A stretch of DNA of 64,000 nt from Crambe crambe (taxonomy: Eukaryota > Porifera > Demospongiae > Poecilosclerida > Crambeidae): NCBI GenBank assembly GCA_963924555.1, contig OZ004583.1, positions 5,551,501 through 5,615,500 of the forward strand, written 5' to 3'. Shown here piece by piece: positions 34,702-45,700 of the stretch (position 1 is its first letter; each line of letters opens with the position of its first letter). A program made the translations under genes and the position numbers. The notes below the pieces were generated by a model, which worked only from the letters and a program-made list of their open reading frames with translations, did not search any database and had not been told where the DNA came from.

Positions 34702-34817
34702 CCTACACTATAAAAATGAAAGTGTGTACTGCACACTAAATTGTCCCAATACACACACTAAAAACAAAATAGTGTGTGGATTGGGACAAAATAAACACTT
34801 TCATTTTACAGTGTAGG
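34702..34817. mobile_element. 116-bp palindromic MITE in the A2 promoter
   Basis: CCTACACTATAAAA and TTTTACAGTGTAGG are inverted ends with inner TGTCCCAATACA/TTGGGACA arms, flanked by TTTA. It separates the TATA-like box (about 34660) from the A2 ATG (34851). A1 lacks it. A related copy lies at 41331-41430. Confidence 0.8.
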
Positions 34818-34850
34818 TTTAATATCATAATAACGTATAGCCTCAGAATC

Positions 34851-35909
34851 ATGTTCAAAATTCGAAATATTGTGGTGATCATACTGGTCTTTGCACCTAC
34901 AATCAATGGACAATTATTTGCTAATGGTGAATACATAATAGCTAATATAAGTTAGCTAATGGCTTAGCTATTATAATAGTAGTGTAGTTGACTGCATAGT
35001 TTGATAGCAACTTAGCAATGTAACTCTCTAGCTTATCTGATAAGAGCTACTGCAACAACTATGAAAGGTCTTTTATTCATCTATTTTATTCTTCTGCCAA
35101 CGATCAAAAATCCCAAGCTTCAATCAAATCGCATCACAATTATGACTATACTGTATTGCTCTTCCATGACATGGAATCCTGCATTGTCTGACCAAACCAC
35201 TTTATAGCTATCTAGCTATGTCTGGCTCTTGAGTAATCCTTAGTCTCTGTGCAGTGCCCTTCATAGCTAGCTAGCTAGATTTGTAGGATATTATCAGCCA
35301 GCCCGAATGAAAAGAAACATTATTACCTAAAATGTCCCAATACAGACACACTAGGTGAGCAATGTACACTAAACCGTATTCTTACAATGTAGCAATCTAC
35401 TTTAGCTATGGTTAGCTAGTTAGCTAGCTGTGTATATAACATTGTACAATTTTACTGCTGATTATTATTTTCCAATCCCTTTAGGGCTGGTGGCTCTTGC
35501 TCTTTTACTAATTTTTGTCTTCATTATTTGCCTCTTAGTCTGCTGCTGTGTAGCCTGTGTGATTTTTTTTCACCTTTCTAAAAGTCGAAATTCTGCAAGG
35601 TCAGTCCAAGGACGTAGAATTCGAAGGCACAGAATTCACCCTAATAATATGACGATGATTTTTACTCAAAGAACTAATACTGATCCACAAGTTCATACAA
35701 TAGCCAGTGGCGATCCTCTACCAAAACTCTCCTACCTCGAGAATCAAGACACCCAGCTACGAGACCCCCACTACAAGACCTCCCACTGTGTGACTCCCAG
35801 CTACAGGAAGCTCCACCTCCATCATATGATATTGCTATGCAATATCCAACTGCATAAAATCAGCTACATAGCTACAAATTTCCCCTCCTTATATCTAGCT
35901 CCTGTATAA
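34851..35909 (+). pseudogene. Gene A2: second copy of A, tail frameshifted
   Basis: Exons 34851-34926 and 35485-35909 correspond to A1: signal peptide MFKIRNIVVVILVFAPTING, then LVALALLLIFVFIICLLV, CCCVAC and the basic region. In the tail a C run has five instead of six C (about 35765), which shifts the frame, removes the PPxY motif and adds an unrelated end (166 residues in all). The original tail, with its stop at 35857, is intact in the old frame. It could still make a membrane-anchored protein without the WW ligand. Confidence 0.75.
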
Positions 35910-36112
35910 TAGACTATATATATTGCAAATTAAACTTCACCCCCTATTAATAATTAGGCCAGCGAGCCCCACCATCTAGAAAGTTGACTGAAGGATCATA
36001 GCTACCTGCATCTCCTGCTGTTCACACATGTACATAATAGCTGTGCTGTTTTTGTATCTTCAGGGTTTCAGACAAGCTTAAGGGTGCTAGCTAGCAAGTG
36101 TGCATGCATTGC

Positions 36113-36330
36113 CAGGGGTGTATCCACAGAATTTTGAGTGGCCCGGTGTGCTTGTGCATGGATCGCCATGCCCACTTTATATCATTCACCCACTTATCAG
36201 GAGGAGTTTCGATAAAGCTATGCTAATGTGATCATGATTCTTGAAGGTCATGGTGCATAGGGATGGGATAAATTATAATAAAAGTGGTCCGGTGAAAACC
36301 AGACGAACCAGAGTGGTGGATACACCCCTG
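36113..36330. mobile_element. 218-bp TIR element in copy 2 only
   Basis: CAGGGGTGTATCCAC / GTGGATACACCCCTG are perfect 15-bp inverted ends. The matching place in copy 1 (about 24440) is uninterrupted. Confidence 0.8.
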
Positions 36331-36573
36331 CCTGTATTTGTGAATGTTGGAGCAAAACAGGAACCAGTTAATTTGGCCTTTTGCTTCCATTATTATAAAA
36401 GCAAATTGGTATAGGCGGCTACATGAATACATTTAACTGTCTCTCTCATGGTCTCTCTCGTAACTAATAATAGCTGCTAGTTGTCTGGTATTCATTCACT
36501 GAGTAGCTATATGGCTCAAGTTACGTACTTAGAGTTACGTGGAAAGCGTTCCCCTGCACTATTTAGCTATGAT

Positions 36574-37041
36574 TAGGGACTGGCACATTGCTTCCCTATT
36601 ATTCTATTCTTTAATTCCAGCTGTATAAAGTCATTATTCTTTTTTTACTGACCTATTATTCTTTAATTATGCTCATAGCTGATGTCATATGTATTGAAAG
36701 ACTACATAAATAGCTATTTGCTATCTCACTAGCAGACAAATTTAGTCCAGCTAGACTAGCTAGTGTAGGCACACCTGATAAATACATTCAAGATCAACCA
36801 TGCACTGCAAAAACAGAATTGTTATTTCAATAAACATAACTGTTAGGCAAGACTAATCATCATTGAAACAACCAAACAGTTTATTATATTCACCAAAAAC
36901 TAACTAAGTAGGTTTGTTAAAATAACAATTTTATTTTTGCAGTGAGTTCACTTTCAATAGCCTATTATGCCAACATTATGCATCCTGCTTTGATAGACCT
37001 ATTATTCCCAAAACTATGCTGGCAGAATGTGCCAGTCCCTA
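36574..37041. mobile_element. 468-bp TIR element with 10-bp target duplication, copy 2 only
   Basis: TAGGGACTGGCACATT / AATGTGCCAGTCCCTA ends, flanked by the exact repeat TAGCTATGAT (36564-36573 and 37042-37051). A smaller inverted element (CTGCAAAAA...TTTTTGCAG, about 36804-36943) sits inside. Copy 1 lacks all of it. Confidence 0.85.
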
Positions 37042-37314
37042 TAGCTATGATTGTATGGATATGCCCAAGCTATAGCATAAGGAACTAATGTACTTTCTTG
37101 GAATCCATTATAATTTTTTTGGAGCTATGGTCTATTGGAATGTAGAAAATGCAATGTGGGATTAATTTTTATTTCCTGTGCATATCATATTGCTATACAG
37201 CATAATACATACCTATCCCTGGCCCCTTGCATTTAGCTAATTGCTAGCTTCACTAGGAATTTCAAAGGGTTAATATAACTAAACAAACTAGTTATAGAAA
37301 AAGGTGCTGAGCTA

Positions 37315-37530
37315 TTGCCCCAAATTTTAGCTGGACTATGCATAACCAAGTCCAAAATCTAGCTGGATGTATTATGATGGCAGCATCATCAAAACCAAGC
37401 CGTATGGCCCCTAAATCTAGCTACTTTGACTGCAGCATCATAAATTCTGGGGCCATACGGCTTGGTTTAATATGATGCTGCAATACATAATCCAGCCACA
37501 TGGCTTATTGATATGATGCTGCAGTCATCC
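37315..37530. mobile_element. Second copy of the palindromic MITE of 25023-25276
   Basis: Same blocks (GCATAACCAAG, GCCGTATGGCC, ATGCTGCAGTCAT) in the same order as in copy 1, with the outer ends shortened. Confidence 0.7.
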
Positions 37531-38527
37531 TTTGTTTAATTATTTGCACTCACTTGTTTCCATTCTTTTTCTTTATAGTTATGACAATTCATAGATAAGT
37601 GCAGTCAAGACAATGCACCCTTGAACCAAACTTCAGGGTATTTAGCAATGAATTTGTCTTCATTCAGTATTTTCTTTGTAGCCTAGCTATAGCTGCACAT
37701 GACTGAAGAGTGTTTTGTTGTCTTGAGGGAGGAGAAACAAGCAATGGAGACTGAGTAAGCCTAGGCTAATGAAGAATGCAGGGAGCAGCAAGCCTACAGC
37801 AAGCAAGAGAATGTAATTACTAACCATAAATTTCCAGTGTGATGCATAGAGTTTCAATGGGACTATATTATGCCGAAATACATTGTTTCTCTGGAATGAT
37901 GAGCCTAAAATTTACAGCTATTATCTGAATAGGTGACGTTTGGATTTATCGATACCTATTCTAGAACTTAATTTAGCAACAAGATGCCAGAAACTGCATA
38001 GTGCCTCACTCGCAACGACAATTTCAAGTACAAAATAATAATTATTGTCACAGATTTTCTATGGGTGCAGTATATTATTAACAAAAGTCAATCTTATCTT
38101 ATGTTAACGTAAATAACATTCTTCCCTCTTCTGTGTAGATATAATGTTTCATTTGTAGCCTTCTGAGAACCTGTATAGAGCAAGGGTAAAAGAGAAAGAA
38201 GAGTTTTTAGTTTAACTGGACAACAAGTGGTCGATCCTTCCATGTTTATAGCTACTACAACTTCATTAACAATATTTAAATGAACAAGTTTCCCCTCCCT
38301 ATCCAACCTATACACTCTTGAAACTAAACACAGTTTACATGTAGCTACAGTTTAACTCTTATATATAGCGATATTTTTGTTGTCAACAAAAAAAATTTAC
38401 TACGAAAATTAATTGGCTACCTATAATTATTATACAAAATACTATAGTAGCTATATATAAAATCTAATCACAAGAAAGCTGTAACAACGAAAATTTATGT
38501 AGACAAGAATCATTAAAATAATTATAT

Positions 38528-38936
38528 GGTGTTACGTAGGGGTAGGATTTTCATGGCTTCACAAAAATTGAAATGTGAATTTCCCTTGTCTTTGTGCACT
38601 GTCCATTGCATTGCAGGTTGGCTGTGTCAGGAAAGCTTGGGGAATATGTAGGTGGATTAACTTCATTAAGATTTGTTCTAGCTCTATGGTTACACAACTG
38701 CATACATGCATGAATTGTGTAGGACATGACATGAGCAGATCAGGTTTCTAGGTCTACATGCCCAGTAAGCTCTGCAGCCAAAAATATTTCCCAAAATCTA
38801 TTGCATGCTTTCCCAAATCTACTGTAGTTGTATTGCTGTTCGTTTTTTGTCCCAAAAAATTATAAGACTAATCTACATTGTGATCATTCCATGCCCAGTT
38901 CATTTGGCATGAACCAAAATAATTATAACACTGTCA
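38528..38936 (-). other. Inverted segment relative to cassette copy 1
   Basis: The reverse complement of this stretch matches copy 1 at about 26275-27260 without the 580-bp element: GGCATGAACCAAAATAATTA at one end and CATGGCTTCACAAAAATTGA at the other. The flanks on both sides stay in direct orientation. Confidence 0.75.
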
Positions 38937-39494
38937 TGTTAGCATATCTATGCTCACCACTAGTTATAGCCACCGTGTTATGGCTTTAGCATGACAAATG
39001 ATATATAGCAAATATTACAACTGCTCTATAGTGTAGCTATATAGGTTTTGGGAAATGTACTGTCTATAGCTATAAGATCCTGACACATGGTTGCTAAAGA
39101 AAGCTACTAATGCTAAGGACACTCCACATGACTAAGACACACTATAACACTACCACACATACCTAACATGAAGGAGAAAGGACAATTCTTACCCTAGATA
39201 TGAAGCTTCATCACTCTCAATGGCTGATTTTTGGTCAGCCATTTCTTATTACTATCCTTTACAAATCTACGTTTGCTTTTGTTTATCTTTTAATTTATTC
39301 CTATGGTAACATTACATGCTTGCTAAATGAAGTTCTAGAATAGGTATTGATAAATCCAAATGTAGATTTGTTCACCTATACGTATTCAGATAATAGCTGC
39401 ATGCAAATTTTAGGCCCATTGGTTCCAGAGAAACAATGCATTTCAATCTAGCTATTGATTTGATGATTCACCTAGTGCAGCATTAAGAATCACG

Positions 39495-40311
39495 ATGTTT
39501 GAAATGAAAGTTATTGTGGTGATCATAGTAATAATTATTGGCTATTGCTCCTACGATCAATGGACAAAATATTGGTGAATTGTTATTACATACCTACAGT
39601 TAGCTTTCAGCTATATAGGACAGCAAGTCAATGATGATAATTTCCTTCATCAAGCGTTATCAATCCTAATAGCATCTACCAGCCATTATGAGACTGAGAT
39701 TGGAGATAAGATTCTGTACAGCTACATAGTAGCTAGCTATAATCACTAGCTACTGTGAGGAAATATAGCTACAATTCCTTGTTATATCTGTGGGCTTTTA
39801 CAATGTGGTAATTAGCTATAGTGTAACCATAATTATGATATCAGCTAGCTGGCATAAAAGTCATCTGTTCTTTTTTGTGTGTAGTGGGTCCTTTGCTTGG
39901 GCTTCTTGGCACAGGACTCGTTACTGTTCTTACCTGTGTGTCCTGCTGTATTTGTTGTTATCGATATTATATGATCAATAATATGAGAGAAAATGATTCC
40001 ACAATGCCCCGTGCACGTCGTCTACGGTAATCCAAGGTGTTATGACAACACAACACTAGGATAACTTCTGCTCCAAGAATTATTACTAATCTACCAGCTC
40101 CTCATCAAACTGCTCCTACTCCTCCCTCAATTGCACCTCCTCCAGCTACTACACATGTACAAGACTCCCAGCTACAAGACCCCCCACTACAAGACTCCCA
40201 GCTACAAGAGGCTCCTCCTCCATCATATGAGATGGTTATGCAAAATGAAATGCAAGCTCCCTACTCCTCCCTTAACAGTAACTGCACCTCCTCCAGCTAC
40301 GTAGCTACTTC
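39495..40311 (+). pseudogene. Gene B2: second copy of B, broken
   Basis: Exon 1 (39495-39574) has a 4-bp insertion compared with B1 that shifts the frame inside the signal peptide. Exon 2 starts at 39885 (VGPLLGLLGTGLVTVLTC, SCCICC) and then lacks 8 bp near 40025, giving an early TAA. The DSQLQ/PPPSYEM sequence is still readable near 40160-40240. Part of its intron (about 39690-39866) is inverted relative to B1 and B3. Confidence 0.8.
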
Positions 40312-41072
40312 ATAATTATAATTTCCAGGCTCAACGTGATAGCTAGATAATTTCTATATAATAGAGTGTTGGCTATGCATTTGTAACTCATTAGCTATTG
40401 CAATCCTATATATAAAGAATTGATCATCTAGCAATACACTTTCTGAATCAACCAGGAAAGCTAATAGCTAACACATGATTTAGCTAGCGTCCACACTCCA
40501 GGTTTTATGGGCCCCACTTTTCAGGTGAACATTTATATGATGGATGGGAATTCCTATTGTGATTAGCTATTATACATCATGATGGAGAATCCAAAGTAAG
40601 AGAGAAGATTCAGTTCTAGCTACATGATTTAGCTAGTTGAGGTCATAGCCCATTGGGGTGGGCCGGGACATCTACACATAAAATTTATAGTCAGCCATGA
40701 AGCTTATAATATGCAAATCTGAAGTTAGTAGCTAGCTAACCATAGTTGTGGAAACCCCTCCCCCCCCCCCCCCCCCCACAAGTGGGAACCTTTTCCTCCC
40801 AAAGCAATTATCACATGCCATGATTAGCTACAACAGGAAATACGTACATTATTGAAGGTCAAAGTTTGACCACTACAGTCTATAGGTGAAAGGTTGATTT
40901 CTTCTGCCGCCATCTGGATTAGAGTGATCTCACTTACTACTGCCAATCTACACTATTAAATAATTATACTGCATGGCTGTAGTCTTATAATACTTCTGCA
41001 CTAGCTATGGTATCTCTGATTACTAATACCTACAGTTTGTATAGTTAGCCATTACTGACTCAGTCTGCAATT

Positions 41073-42513
41073 ATGGCCCTCGTGGTGATTACATTAGCCT
41101 TAACTCCAACCAGCCATGGACAGTCAATGAATCGTGACAATGGTAAGTAGCCTTAGCTATAGCTAAAATGACAAAACTTTATGTTAGCTAATAATTATTT
41201 TGTATGCATCTCATAATTAATGCATATAGCTAGCTATTAGCTATAGAGCATAGGCCCTGCCATATTGTTCCAGCATAATTTTGAGAATAATAGAATGATT
41301 CTAGAATAACTTATTGGAAAGTTTGGGGGAACACTGTAAAACAAGTGTTTACTGCACACCATTTTGTCCCAGTTTTGTTTTTGTATTGGGACAATTTAGT
41401 GTGCAGTACACATTTTCGTTTTTACAGTGTATAAATTGGCTTGGCTATTGATACTATTTTGTTGGATCATCTTCACAGGTAATGTTTACATGTAGATGAT
41501 GTAGTAAGCAATTCAGTGCTAGTATAGCTGAGCTTTCATAGCTTGGCCTGCTGGATAGTAGCAATGGCTTCTGAAGATATTCCAGTTCAAGAGCTGTTGT
41601 TTGCCTTCTGGATAGATTGAAATGCCCAAGAGAATCTGATTTAGCACGTAAAAGAAAGGTACAAACCAATCCATGTAAGAGTCAAGAGAAGTAAAGGTGC
41701 TGCTGAACCACAGAATGTTTCTCTCTCATCTAGAATTAAAGAATTTCCTGATCAGCATCTTTCTATCAATAAGGGTGAACTCTTGTGATCTATGCAGAGA
41801 ATTCCTGTCCCTAAAACGTGTCTTTTCCATAACAATTTTATGGATAAACAAGCATCCTCACTGCAAGACTATATAGAAACATCTGTCATGTTACAATGAT
41901 AACACAACATGATTCTACTGTGTCATAAATACTACAGAATTTGATGGAATAATAGCCTTTCTTGCCAGAATAATGAGGGAATAATTACCAATTTTTTGAG
42001 AATAAAAGAATAGAATAAAAGGGGAATAATATGGCAGGGCCTACTAGAGAATTAACTGTTCTTTTTAAATCAACTATATTATCTAGCAATAGCTATGTGA
42101 TGCCCTGCATGTGAAGCTATAACAACCTTTTTATTTTTATTAATGCAGCAGGTTCCATAGGTGGAGCTGTAGCCGGGGGGCATTGTAGCCTTTTGTATCA
42201 TTTGCTTACGCTATAAACATCAAGACCCTACAAGGCCAAGACCAGAATGTGGAATACCCAGACATATTCAGTCCACCATTCTAAGACTTCTACTCCTAGG
42301 CCTATTTATCAAAACTTTGTACTTGCACAAGATGTTATTAATGGTGGTACCCTTCCACCTGGTTTCTCTACACAACCACAAGACTCCCAGCTACAGGAAG
42401 CCCCGCCTCCTTCATATCATATTGCCATGAACTACCCACCTCCTCCCTATAGAACTACTACTTTATATCCAGCATCAAACAAACATTGTTCTCCTTTTTA
42501 TAACCATCAATAG
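41073..42513 (+). pseudogene. Gene C2: second copy of C, broken in the membrane segment
   Basis: Exon 1 (41073-41142) has lost the upstream ATG used by C1 and would start at MALVVITLALTPTSHG. Exon 2 (42149-42513) has an extra G and a deletion of about 15 bp in the membrane-segment codons, so the frame stops soon after. The tail, with EAPPPSYHIAM and PPPPYR, is open in the old frame to 42513. A 791-bp element sits in its intron. Confidence 0.8.
41252..42042. mobile_element. 791-bp TIR element in the C2 intron, with nested MITE
   Basis: AGGCCCTGCCATATT / AATATGGCAGGGCCT are perfect 15-bp inverted ends. Inside, 41331-41430 is a relative of the A2-promoter MITE (ACACTGTAAAA...TTTTTACAGTGT, with TGTCCCA arms). 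No transposase frame. C1 lacks it. Confidence 0.85.
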
Positions 42514-42623
42514 CTCTTCTCACCTTTATTTCACTCTCAACACCACTCTAGATCTCAGTTTGACTAATACATAATACACATGAAGAAAAAACATTCAGTG
42601 AATCTGCTAAGCACATAGCTAGC

Positions 42624-42680
42624 AAGCCTTGTTCCCAGGCCTTCCTCCCTCACGAAGAAGGCTTGGGGACGAGGCTAATA
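42624..42680. mobile_element. Small palindromic element
   Basis: AGCCTTGTTCCCAGGCC pairs imperfectly with GGCTTGGGGACGAGGCT. Same family as 30624-30685. Confidence 0.6.
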
Positions 42681-42776
42681 GCTAGCTACATAAAATTAAT
42701 ACTTATGTAATACATGCGTACACACACACACATCTGAGCTAGTGTCAGTTCTTATAGCTAACTGAAGATCCTGGAC

Positions 42777-45700
42777 TCATTTCTTTTCATCTTCCCCATC
42801 TATTACACCTACAAGAGTCAAGTTGCCCTTTCTTCCTCTCTTTGTGCCAAACTGCGCTACAGAACGAAACTTGTTCTCGTCTTCAGCACGCCTGAAAAGT
42901 GCAGCATCAGAGAATGAGTCGTCTTCTATTTCCATTTGGTCGCCACCACGATCAACAGAATCTTCCATATTTGACTTCAGATTGCCAAATCTAGTTTTTG
43001 TGGCTATGTACACCAGGTCATAGAGACCAGTCTTAACTAACAACTTGAATATGATGTAGCACAGCATATAGATAAGAGGGAGCCATATTAAGCAGTATTG
43101 GGTGTAATAAAGGCCCCAAAATACACTCCTGGACAAGCCCTCCACATAGAGAGAATATCCATAGACTTTAGTAGTGATGGAATTGATGATTGCTAGATTA
43201 AGGAATATCAGGATATCGACGAAGTTAAATATCTCCCTTTTGTAGGGCTTGAAAATAGCAATAAGGGCAATCATTACAGTGATGAGAATTTGCTGTACGA
43301 TGTATTGAGTCAAGTAGTTAGTTGTAGCTACATAGGAGACAACAATGCAGAGGCGAAATCCGAAATAAAGCCCAGCGAAAATGCGACGATTAGGCTTGTG
43401 GTAACCCTGGAATGCATCCAGAAAAGCATGTATGGACAGAGTAGGCCATATTCGCCTGAAACGTGCAAACCTCTCCTTATCAAGAAGGCGATCAACAAGC
43501 TGTGGTAACCCCAGGAGAAAGAGCGGTGGTAGCAGAACGAATATCACCATGATAAGTATTGCGACCACGCCATATGGTATAAGGTATGCTCTACTCGCAA
43601 AGGAGAGGTGCCCAGCCAAAAGAAGCCTTACTTCACCCAAACTGATCCCCTTTTCATCAAAAAATTTCTGTGTGGATAAAGTTTTCATGGAAACAGTACT
43701 GAACTTTGTGTAGGAAAGAAGAATGAAGGATGCTAAAGCATGGATCATCATACTGCTACTGCTTTTTTGTCGCCTCCTATGACTAAGAAGACCTGTACTC
43801 ACTGAAGTTTCCATGTAAATCCTCGGCCTCCTGCAGCAGGCGCATTTTATCCATCTCAATTTAGTGATGAGATAGATCATCAGGATAATCATCAAGGGAA
43901 GTCCAGCTAGCGTATACTCGAGGCAAAGAACATCAAGTGTATTGAAATTTCTGCTGATGCAAAATGGTTGCATCACATCAGCAAATGACTTAAGGTTGAA
44001 AACACCATAGATGAAAAGGTAAGACTTTTGTTGATTGGTGGTGTCATACTTAGTGTAAGCATTGCCACTGATACTAAATATCTCAAGGCTCACCATCTGT
44101 GCAAATAAGACAAAACCGTTCACTGCACTGCTTGTAAGCTTCAGGTTAAAGATGATAATGACACCAAAAAGAAATAAGTAAGGTAGGTATGCAAAGACCA
44201 AGAACAAAATAATATTCTTCACGAGATTGATGCTTTTATCGCACGGAGTACACGCATAGTCATACGAGTTAACAGCTGTAGAATAGCCTTTTTTGCATCT
44301 GCCACATATCGGACCAGATCTGTTTCTGACTCCACAAACCATTTCATCAAATTTTGATGTGTTGTAAGACCTAGGAAGGACACAGGAGTCTTCACTGTTG
44401 TTGAAGTACTGCTCACTGTAGAGATTGGGGAGCTCAGCCATCACCAGTTCACCCTTTCTCAGTCCTGTTGGGTCCTCTCCAATCCAGAAATTCCGAGGAA
44501 TTTGTGCTCTGTAGTTCAAGATGGAGCAGTTCAAGTAACTACGGAAACTGTTGGCATGACAGTGACATATGCTTTTGTGGTCACCCTTACCAGAAGAATT
44601 AAGGGATGGATCAGAATTAATATAAAACCCTGGAGGGCATTTCTTCAAAGTGATTTCAACTTGAAGAAAGTGAGGTCTGGAACCAGTACTTTCCAGTCCC
44701 AGAGATGTGGTAACATTCTCCTGCCCAGTAATGACCAGGTAGTTCTCAGAGATGAGACTGAATTTTGGATCAACCCGAACGTTATTTGAGCTGGATAATA
44801 TAGTTGGCGTGTAGCTTGTCGATTTTGTGATGTTATGATCAAGATCATCAAGAACTGAGATGGGGAGGATAAAAATTTCCCCAGGAAATGATTCAATTTT
44901 TGATGTGTTATGAAATTTGTATAAATTTCCTTGTGTTTTGATTTCATCAGTACAGTTGCTGTCGACGAAATTCCAATGAGAGTTGTTGCAAAAGAGAAGA
45001 GTTTCAGCAAGTGGCACACCTGCATCAATGTTATTAAGAGCACATGGGAACACTGAAGTGGAGAAGATCGTGCTTGTGGGCATTCCAATTGATGTATTAT
45101 TGAAGAAGGTGAATGATGCACCCCATTCATTCCTGTTAGCAAAGAGATCATAGTACTGAATGAAACAACCAAAGTCAGCCTTTAGTGACCGTTGGGCAAT
45201 ATTATGATTATAAATCGCTCCTCCTTCACGTGCTGAATTATGAGCAAAGTACATCTCGGTGTCATCGTTGACGAGGACGTGCGAATCTCCCAAAAGAGCC
45301 AGTGCTCCCCCTGTGTCCCCTTTGTTATTCACGAAGGATACATTAGAGTCACAGAAATCGGCATGTGTTTCCACAATAGCCAAAGCACTCCCATAGTTAT
45401 CAGAAAATGAGGAGATTGATGTGAAATTCAATGATACACGAAAGGAGTAAATGACTCCTATGCCTATATCATAGTTAGATTTCTCTGGTGCATAGCTGAT
45501 GGTGTTATTCTGAATGGTGCAGTTTCTGATAGACACTGGACTTATGATTCCATTGGAAAGGAGATTTTTCAAGTGCAAATAAATTGCAGCTCCACTGCGC
45601 CCTATGTTGTCAAGAAAATAGCTGCTTTCAATCTGCATGGAGGTTGTCTGTTCGATAGATAGTATAGTTTGAAATGTCGGTGAAAATGCTAAAGCCCCTC

